From Acidobacteriaceae bacterium (GTDB lineage: Bacteria; Acidobacteriota; Terriglobia; Terriglobales; Acidobacteriaceae), in assembly GCA_003134435.1 (NCBI GenBank), contig PLBE01000053.1, forward strand, positions 1 through 36,669: a DNA stretch of 36,669 bases. The letters run 5' to 3'. Below are positions 31,112 to 36,669 of this stretch, one piece after another (within the stretch, counting starts at the first letter, position 1; each line of letters begins with the position of its first letter). The position numbers and the translations under genes were made by a program. Below the pieces are notes generated by a model. The model was not told the origin of the DNA and did not search any database. It was given only the letters and a program-made list of their open reading frames with translations.

Positions 31112-33754
31112 TTACGGTTTGACACTCTTCGTCACTGCTGCGGTGCTCTTCGCCTGCGTTTGGCCAACCGGATCGACTTGCGGATCGGCCAGCGTCCCGG
31201 TGACTGTCCACGATTGCTCGTCAGCGCGCGTCAACTCGAAGTCCAAGCCTTCTGGAGTCGCCGTCCCGCTCACCCGATAAATCCCATCGTGCGATTCCAG
31301 TCTGCCCGCCGAAATTTTCCAGTTGCCTTTTTTCAGAAGTAACTCCCCCGTAAACCGGTGAACCGGAAGCGGCGCGGGCGCCCCTGGAATTTCAATATGC
31401 GGCAGGCTGCCGTTGCGCATCGTAAACTTCAACTTGCCATCGGACCGCGACAGTATTTCGCGAAAGCTGTCTCCGGATCCATCCACCTCGAATTTACCGT
31501 CGGCCGATCCGGCAATCCACTCATCGTTCATCAGGGAGCCTACGGCTTCCAGCGAAATGTCACGCAGCGTGCCGGCGCCGCGATAGCGTAGCGGCAGACC
31601 AGAGGTCTCGTGCACGGCCGGATTCGAAGCCGATGCGTCGTGTCCTGGATCAGGCTCTGAGAAGTCGATGATCCAGTTTCCCTGGTGCGTACCCTCCAGC
31701 AACTGACCGCGCAAAGCGGTTAGCGTAATCCGGCCGCGATCCACTTCCACCTGCGTGGTTATCTGGGTCGCCGCCACCTTCTTCATTTCGAACCGGCCAA
31801 CCTGCAAACTGCCTCGCGCCAGAATGGTGAGCAGCGGTGAACCACTCGCCGGGGTATTGGCGGCTGGATTCAAGAGGCGGTACCACGCGCGCTTCGCCGG
31901 ATGCGGCGTGAACCACTCGCCAAGATCCTCCGTCGAAAGCCGATCGGCTGCAAGGTCGAACGAATACGCGCAAGCCGGAGCCGCGCAATGGCGAGGCGCC
32001 GTGACCGTGCCACCCCAATGTGTGCTTGCGGTACGAGCGGAAATTTTCTGTAGCGAGATCGCGTCCGGAGTGAGGCTCAAGTTCGCCGAGGCAATTTCGA
32101 TGGGCGTGTTCAAGCCGCGCACCTCCGCGCGAACATTGCGCAACTGAGCGCTGCCCGCTGCGACGGCAGGAGCGAATCCCTGCCATGGTCCGGAAATATT
32201 CATCTCCAACTTAGCGGAACCCTCCGCCGCGGGCTGAGTCACCGGCAAGCCGAGCAGCTTCTCCAGACGATAGAGATCTGTGAGTTCGGCGTCGCCGCGC
32301 AGGAAGAGACGATACCCGGCAGCCGAAATCCAGCCCCCAACGGTGACTGGCTCGGAGCCGTTCAGGGCTAGTGTGGCCGGACCAATCCGCAGGTGCGTTT
32401 CAGCGGGCGCCAGTTCCTTTTCCTGCGCATTCGGAGGATTGATTCTGCTCCTGGGCAAGGGACGCGATTCTGCGGCCACCAGGACCAGCGGAACGGTGCC
32501 CAACGTTACCTCATCCTTTCCCGCATTCGACGATTGCCCTGACGAGAGGCGCACATTGGTCGCCGAGCCGTCACCCTGCCATTGCGGCGAGCCAGGCCCT
32601 GGGGATCCGCCTATGTCTTGAGTCGCTCGGAACTCCACATTCAACAATCCGCTCGCAGTGAGATCGCCGGGTATCTGCTTTTTGGCCTGGCGCAGCAATC
32701 GAACCACCGCGGCCAACGGCACCTTCTCGGCCTCGAGCCTCAGATCGTAGTTGGGCTGTTGAGCGGCCATCGCCATGTTCCCCCGCAGCCGAATGGTTCC
32801 ACCATTGGCTGGCGACTCGCAGAGTAAGTCCGCTACCGTGGAGGCGACCGCGTTGTAAGTTCCAGCGCAGGTGGTTGCCAGGCGCAGGCTTTCGTGACCC
32901 ACAATGTCGTAGCGATGGAAATCGTCCACTGCAGTCTGGCTTTCGATCCGTAGCGCTTCGGGAGTGCCTGACAGGTTTGCCCCGAAACTAACTCCGCCGC
33001 GCCATCCCCGATCTTTTCCGCTCAGCAACTGGGTGATCTGCCCCAGTTGGCCTTTTTGCCATTGCACCATAATCCGCATCGGAGTCGTTCGCAAGTTCGC
33101 CGCCCGCTGCCACGCGGCGTTGATCTGCAGCAACCCAGTATCGGTGAGATTGAAATCCGTCCGCACCGGCTCGGCTTTGATGCGCGCGCCCCAGGAATTG
33201 TCGGAATCCTGCCAAAGCGCCACGTCCGCGTTCATCAACGCAAAAGATTTCTTTGTCTGTCCCAGTTTAAAGTTGACGCGGGCGTTGCCGGCTTCAAGAT
33301 AAGGGAAGGCTGGGCGGCGCTCGGAAGCCGGCTTTCCTGTCGGAGCCGCCGGGATTTGCGCGTTGCGCTCGATCAGCGTTGACAGGTTCCAGCGACCTTC
33401 GCGATTGCGCACCAGGTTGATGCTGGGCTCGTTCGCGCTCAGGGTTGCGAGCTCCAGTCGCCCGCGCAGCAAGGAACGGAAGCGGATCGCGGCGGAGACT
33501 TCCTGGGCTCGAATCATCGGCTCCGCGCTGAATGCCGGATCGTCATAAATGACGAGTCCCTCTAGATCAAAGCCGGGTCGCGGCAGAAAATGCAGACTCA
33601 CATTGTCCAGTTCCACCTTCCGGCTGAGCGCGTTTCCGATGGTGGTGGCAATCCGGTTTCGCAGCCGGTAGACTCCCGGCCGGAACAGAAACAGCAGAAG
33701 CAGCAGCAGAGCCACCACGGCAGCGACCCCGCCCCTGGACCGCAGCCGTTTCAC
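31112..33754 (-). CDS. AsmA-like envelope protein
   Basis: 880 residues. One N-terminal membrane anchor (AAVVALLLLLLFLFRP), then a mostly beta periplasmic part: LSRKVELDNVSLHFLPRPGF, LVIYDDPAFSAEPMIRAQEV, FRSLLRGRLELATLSANEPS are the AsmA N-terminal signature, and the C-terminal part (SDGKLKFTMRNGSLPHIEIP, LLLKKGNWKISAGRLESHDG) matches AsmA_2. AsmA-family proteins bridge inner and outer membrane and are linked to phospholipid transport. The start is GTG at 33754, overlapping the lepB stop by 4 nt (GTGA), thus coupled to the signal-peptidase operon. Convergent with the deacylase gene. Confidence 0.88.
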   Translation of the reverse strand: MKRLRSRGGVAAVVALLLLLLFLFRPGVYRLRNRIATTIGNALSRKVELDNVSLHFLPRPGFDLEGLVIYDDPAFSAEPMIRAQEVSAAIRFRSLLRGRLELATLSANEPSINLVRNREGRWNLSTLIERNAQIPAAPTGKPASERRPAFPYLEAGNARVNFKLGQTKKSFALMNADVALWQDSDNSWGARIKAEPVRTDFNLTDTGLLQINAAWQRAANLRTTPMRIMVQWQKGQLGQITQLLSGKDRGWRGGVSFGANLSGTPEALRIESQTAVDDFHRYDIVGHESLRLATTCAGTYNAVASTVADLLCESPANGGTIRLRGNMAMAAQQPNYDLRLEAEKVPLAAVVRLLRQAKKQIPGDLTASGLLNVEFRATQDIGGSPGPGSPQWQGDGSATNVRLSSGQSSNAGKDEVTLGTVPLVLVAAESRPLPRSRINPPNAQEKELAPAETHLRIGPATLALNGSEPVTVGGWISAAGYRLFLRGDAELTDLYRLEKLLGLPVTQPAAEGSAKLEMNISGPWQGFAPAVAAGSAQLRNVRAEVRGLNTPIEIASANLSLTPDAISLQKISARTASTHWGGTVTAPRHCAAPACAYSFDLAADRLSTEDLGEWFTPHPAKRAWYRLLNPAANTPASGSPLLTILARGSLQVGRFEMKKVAATQITTQVEVDRGRITLTALRGQLLEGTHQGNWIIDFSEPDPGHDASASNPAVHETSGLPLRYRGAGTLRDISLEAVGSLMNDEWIAGSADGKFEVDGSGDSFREILSRSDGKLKFTMRNGSLPHIEIPGAPAPLPVHRFTGELLLKKGNWKISAGRLESHDGIYRVSGTATPEGLDFELTRADEQSWTVTGTLADPQVDPVGQTQAKSTAAVTKSVKP

Positions 33755-34557
33755 CGCACCATCCTGAACGTCCGGGACCAGCGCGTTTCATCGAAGAAAT
33801 GAAGGATGACATGCTGAACCATGAATTTTAGCCGGTCGCCCAATCCGCGCATTTGCCACTGTCCCGGCGGGGTGTCGAATGACCAGTAGATAAACATGGG
33901 ACGGCCGATCACGTTCTGGCGCGGAATGAAGCCCCAGTAGCGGCTGTCGTAACTGACGTCGCGATTGTCGCCCATGGCAAAGTAGCTGCCGGGGGGGACC
34001 ACGATGTCGCCACCCTCCAGATGCGAAGGCAGTTCCTGCGCCCATTTTTCGTTTCTTACGCCATAGGACTCGGTCGCGGGCACGGCGGGGAAATCGTCGC
34101 GGTAGGGGTTGTAATCCTCTTCTTTGTGCCGCACATAGGGTTCATCCAGCTTCTCGCCGTTACGATACACAGCTCCATCGCGCAAGTGGATGCGGTCGCC
34201 GGGGACTCCGATAATCCGCTTGACTACGAACAGACCATGTTCCTCGGGCGACAGAAACACGACAATGTCGTTGCGCCGCACGTCGCGATAAGGCAGCAGT
34301 GGCCCCATCCAGCGCGTCGGCGGCGCAAACTGTTCACGGTTGACCAGGACATGGTCGCCGATGAGCAGCGTGTCCTCCATGGAACTGGAGGGAATCTCAA
34401 AATTCTGCAGCACAAACGTCATGATGAAGAGGACGAGGATCAGCAATTCCGCCATCGAGGCCAGAAATTCCACCAGCGACTCATGCGGCCTCTCGTTCGC
34501 CATCACTTCCCGGTTAGTTTGTTGTCTTTTCGGCAAGTCTGCGGTTTGATCCATCAT
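33751..34557 (-). CDS. lepB: Signal peptidase I (third of the tandem set)
   Basis: 268 residues with one membrane span (about residues 35-52, SMAELLILVLFIMTFVLQ) and the complete SPase I set: nucleophile S59 in FEIPSSSMEDTLLIGDHVLV, general base K113 in VVKRIIGVPGDRIHL, and GSYFAMGDNRDVSYDSRYWG. It cleaves signal peptides from exported preproteins at the outer face of the inner membrane. The usual Pro after SMx is Asp. It is closest to the gene immediately upstream (34573-35373) and follows it by 15 nt; it overlaps the AsmA gene by 4 nt. Confidence 0.95.
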   Translation of the reverse strand: MMDQTADLPKRQQTNREVMANERPHESLVEFLASMAELLILVLFIMTFVLQNFEIPSSSMEDTLLIGDHVLVNREQFAPPTRWMGPLLPYRDVRRNDIVVFLSPEEHGLFVVKRIIGVPGDRIHLRDGAVYRNGEKLDEPYVRHKEEDYNPYRDDFPAVPATESYGVRNEKWAQELPSHLEGGDIVVPPGSYFAMGDNRDVSYDSRYWGFIPRQNVIGRPMFIYWSFDTPPGQWQMRGLGDRLKFMVQHVILHFFDETRWSRTFRMVR

Positions 34558-34572
34558 TCAGCGCCCCGTTGT

Positions 34573-35373
34573 TCAGCGCACCGGCTTGAAAGTTCGCGAC
34601 CAGCGGGTTTCGTCGAAGAAATGGAAGATGATGTGACCCATGTTCTCCACTCGATCCCACATGCTGTTCATCTCATACTGGCCTTCCGCCGTCTCGAATG
34701 ACCAGTAGATGAACATGGGACGGCCAATCAGGTTCTGGCGCGGAAGGAAACCCCAGAAACGGCTGTCGTAGCTGACATCGCGGTTGTCTCCCATCGCGAA
34801 ATAGCTGTTTGGAGGGACCACAATGTCATCTCCTACGATATGCGAAGGCAGTTCCTCCGCCCATTTCTCGTTGCGTACGCCGTACATTTCCGAAGGCGGC
34901 ACAGCCGGAAAATTGTCGGTGTAGGGATTGCGCTCCGCCCGTTTGTGGCGGATAAACGGCTCATCCAGTTTCTGGCCGTTGCGGTAGACGACGTCGTCGC
35001 GCAGGTGGATCCGGTCGCCCGGAATGCCAATGATGCGTTTCACCAGGAACAGGCCGGGCTGCTCCGGCGACATGAAAACCGCAATTTCGTCGCGATGGAG
35101 GTCGCGATAAGGCAGAAGCGGACCCATCCAGCGCGTAGGCGCCGCGAACTGCTCCCGGTTCACAAACACATGGTCCCCGATGAGCAGCGTGTCTTCCATC
35201 GAGCTCGACGGAATCTCAAACGCCTGCAGGATAAAAGTGATGATGAACAGGCCCGTGACCAGCACTCCCGCGAGCGAGGCCAGAAATTCCACCGTGGTTT
35301 CGTGCGGTTTCTCGTCGACTTGCTCTTCGCGCACTACAACTTGCTTCTTTTCTTTTTTCGGCAAAATTGCCAT
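34573..35373 (-). CDS. lepB: Signal peptidase I (second of the tandem set)
   Basis: 266 residues. Lys-rich cytoplasmic start (PKKEKKQVVVREEQ), one membrane span (GVLVTGLFIITFILQAF), nucleophile S58 in EIPSSSMEDTLLIGDHVFVN, base K112 in LVKRIIGIPGDRIHL, and NSYFAMGDNRDVSYDSRFWG. Very similar to the next downstream paralogue over its whole length (shared REQF, TRWMGPLLPYRD, GVRNEKWAEELPSH), so the two arose by recent tandem duplication. Residues diverge mostly at the N-terminus. Catalytic dyad intact. Confidence 0.95.
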   Translation of the reverse strand: MAILPKKEKKQVVVREEQVDEKPHETTVEFLASLAGVLVTGLFIITFILQAFEIPSSSMEDTLLIGDHVFVNREQFAAPTRWMGPLLPYRDLHRDEIAVFMSPEQPGLFLVKRIIGIPGDRIHLRDDVVYRNGQKLDEPFIRHKRAERNPYTDNFPAVPPSEMYGVRNEKWAEELPSHIVGDDIVVPPNSYFAMGDNRDVSYDSRFWGFLPRQNLIGRPMFIYWSFETAEGQYEMNSMWDRVENMGHIIFHFFDETRWSRTFKPVR

Positions 35374-35432
35374 CCGTTTTCAGAGAATCTCTCAACTCGT
35401 CTTTCTGTCGCGCACAGGAGCCGCCCCCAGCA

Positions 35433-36182
35433 TCAGCGAACCAGCCTGAAAGTGCGTTCCCAGCGGGTGATCTGGAACAAATGAGTCATCGCGTAGACTA
35501 GATGATAAATCCTGTCGCCCACGGTTGGCGATCCCGGGAGATCGTTATTCAAATTGCCCGCCGACCAGTAGATCAGAAGCGGGCGCCCGATAATGTTTTC
35601 GCGCGGCACGAATCCCCAGTAGCGGCTGTCCTGGCTGTCATCGCGATTGTCCCCCAGAACAAAATAGTGTCCCTCGGGAATAATCAACTGGTGGTCTTCC
35701 ACCAGCTTCGGCATCTCCTTCCACCATTTCGCGTCCACTCCGTATGCCGGAGATTCGGTGCGGGGAAAATCGTCGCGATACGAATCGTGGAGGGCGGTGA
35801 TGTATTGCACATAGGGTTCCGGCAGCGCCGCGCCGTTCACATACACGCGCTTGTTGATGAGGCGCAGCCGATCTCCGGGCAACGCCACCACGCGCTTGAC
35901 AAAGTCCTGCGCCGGATTCACCGGATAATGAAAGACGATGACATCGCCGCGGCGCACGTTGCGATAGGGTAAAAGCCGATTCCACCCGGAACTGCCGCCA
36001 TAACAGAATTTATCCACCAGCAGGTAGTCGCCGATGAGCAGCGTCTGTTCCATGGATTCCGAAGGGATGGTGAACGCCTGCACCAGGAAAGTGACCACAA
36101 AAACCGCAATCACCACCGTTCCGGCGACCGACTGCACGGTCGCGGGCCAGTCTCCCGCGGAAATCTTTTCGCTCCACGACAT
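35433..36182 (-). CDS. lepB: Signal peptidase I (first of the tandem set)
   Basis: 249 residues, more distant from the other two. Membrane span TVVIAVFVVTFLVQAF, nucleophile S43 in FTIPSESMEQTLLIGDYLLV, base K96 in DFVKRVVALPGDRLRL, and GHYFVLGDNRDDSQDSRYWG. It has the classic DKFCYG element found in E. coli LepB, which the other two replace by NREQF. It is preceded by ribonuclease III (58 nt), the order rnc next to lepB being common in bacteria. Probably the ancestral housekeeping copy. Confidence 0.95.
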   Translation of the reverse strand: MSWSEKISAGDWPATVQSVAGTVVIAVFVVTFLVQAFTIPSESMEQTLLIGDYLLVDKFCYGGSSGWNRLLPYRNVRRGDVIVFHYPVNPAQDFVKRVVALPGDRLRLINKRVYVNGAALPEPYVQYITALHDSYRDDFPRTESPAYGVDAKWWKEMPKLVEDHQLIIPEGHYFVLGDNRDDSQDSRYWGFVPRENIIGRPLLIYWSAGNLNNDLPGSPTVGDRIYHLVYAMTHLFQITRWERTFRLVR

Positions 36183-36240
36183 AAATAGCGCTTAGCAATA
36201 TGAATCCGACAGTTGATGGTTCGGCACCCTGGGGCTCACG

Positions 36241-36669
36241 CTACGCCGCGCCGCCGTCCTTTCGAGCCTGAGGCGGCCGCGCTTCGGGCAACGCGGACAG
36301 ATGCTCCAACACCTGCCGCGCCGCTTCCTGCTCCGCTCGTTTCTTGGTCGCGCCCTGGGCTCGCCCCACGATTTGTCCCAGCCCCGGCAGTCTTACCTCG
36401 ACCGTAAATGTCTTCTTGTGTTCCGGACCTTCCTCTTTTACCAACTGATACACCGGCTGCGGTCCTCCCCGGGCCTGCACTGCTTCCTGCAACGCGGATT
36501 TGAAGTCCATGACCGGAATGGCGCTAGTCTCCAGTTTCATGTGGGCCAGTTCCGGTTCCACGATCGCGCGCACGATGAAGTCCCGTGCCACCGGCCATCC
36601 GCCGTCGAGGTACAGGGCCGCCAGAATTGCCTCTAGTGCGTCCACCAGCAGGCTTGCCTTGCCGCGCCC
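36241..36669 (-). CDS. rnc: Ribonuclease III, C-terminal part (5' end outside the window)
   Basis: The open frame enters from the right edge with GRGKASLLVDALEAILAALY, the end of the RNase III catalytic domain (the E of DALEA is the metal-binding Glu). It continues with a double-stranded RNA-binding domain (DFKSALQEAVQARGGPQPVY, GRAQGATKKRAEQEAARQVL). The tail (ARPPQARKDGGAA) is short. It processes rRNA precursors and other double-stranded RNA. First visible gene of the minus-strand operon with lepB. N-terminal catalytic motif is beyond the window. Confidence 0.95.
   Translation of the reverse strand, partial: GRGKASLLVDALEAILAALYLDGGWPVARDFIVRAIVEPELAHMKLETSAIPVMDFKSALQEAVQARGGPQPVYQLVKEEGPEHKKTFTVEVRLPGLGQIVGRAQGATKKRAEQEAARQVLEHLSALPEARPPQARKDGGAA

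Noticed and set aside
1-36669. CRISPR arrays, tRNA or rRNA genes, integrases or IS transposases
   Set aside because: No regularly spaced direct repeats, no tRNA-like cloverleaf with TTCGA-type arm and no transposase or integrase frames were seen.

Overview
This 36.7 kb window is dense, GC-rich bacterial chromosome. Gene content and style point to Acidobacteriota (Terriglobia / Koribacter-like). This is inferred from the split glycine decarboxylase, the many short lineage-type hypothetical proteins, the DUF2911 and DUF4097 secreted proteins, an AsmA-like giant and dispersed CCTGAGCGAA-type repeats. It is not proven by any marker gene. Both ends are cut: an M48 metalloprotease at the left edge and ribonuclease III at the right edge, both on the minus strand.

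Layout. 1-4.9 kb: a minus-strand TonB gene followed by an M48 metalloprotease, two small hypothetical genes, a secreted GH16 glucanase and a Cys-rich mini-protein. 5.0-9.9 kb: a plus-strand glycine cleavage operon, gcvT-gcvH-gcvPA-(66-aa zinc-finger protein)-gcvPB. 10-11.8 kb: a small membrane protein, a TPR protein, a frameshifted HicB remnant and a HigB/HigA-type toxin-antitoxin pair. 11.8-16 kb: a thiolase, a Ser/Cys-rich secreted protein and a long acyl-CoA dehydrogenase (fatty-acid degradation). 16-19.4 kb: a second HicB remnant, DinB, a 48-aa membrane protein, a small hypothetical gene, DUF2911, another small hypothetical gene and a SAM hydrolase (DUF62). 19.6-24.4 kb: a degenerate signal-peptidase-like gene, DUF4097, an RND/MacA-type adaptor and a CNNM/CorC transporter. 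24.5-27.2 kb: oligopeptide ABC permeases dppB and dppC, separated by about 900 bp of decayed toxin-antitoxin genes. 27.4-31 kb: a STAS protein, an APC amino-acid permease and an overlapping N-acyl-D-amino-acid deacylase-like amidohydrolase. 31.1-36.7 kb: a minus-strand operon rnc, three tandem signal peptidase I genes, and an AsmA-like protein.

How genes work together. GcvT, GcvH and GcvPA/PB form all glycine-cleavage components except lipoamide dehydrogenase. The permease and deacylase probably import and process amino-acid derivatives. The three signal peptidases and AsmA form an envelope-biogenesis operon. Two patterns cut across the window. First, there is a high density of broken toxin-antitoxin and accessory genes; five of them show an apparent frameshift of the same sign (one base missing). 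Second, many genes have a TANNNT box only 6-9 nt before the ATG, which suggests leaderless transcripts.

The best candidates for something undescribed are the free-standing four-repeat CxxCxGxG protein inside the gcvP operon, the signal-peptidase-like protein whose nucleophile Ser is Gly, and the fused convergent toxin-antitoxin fossils between dppB and dppC.
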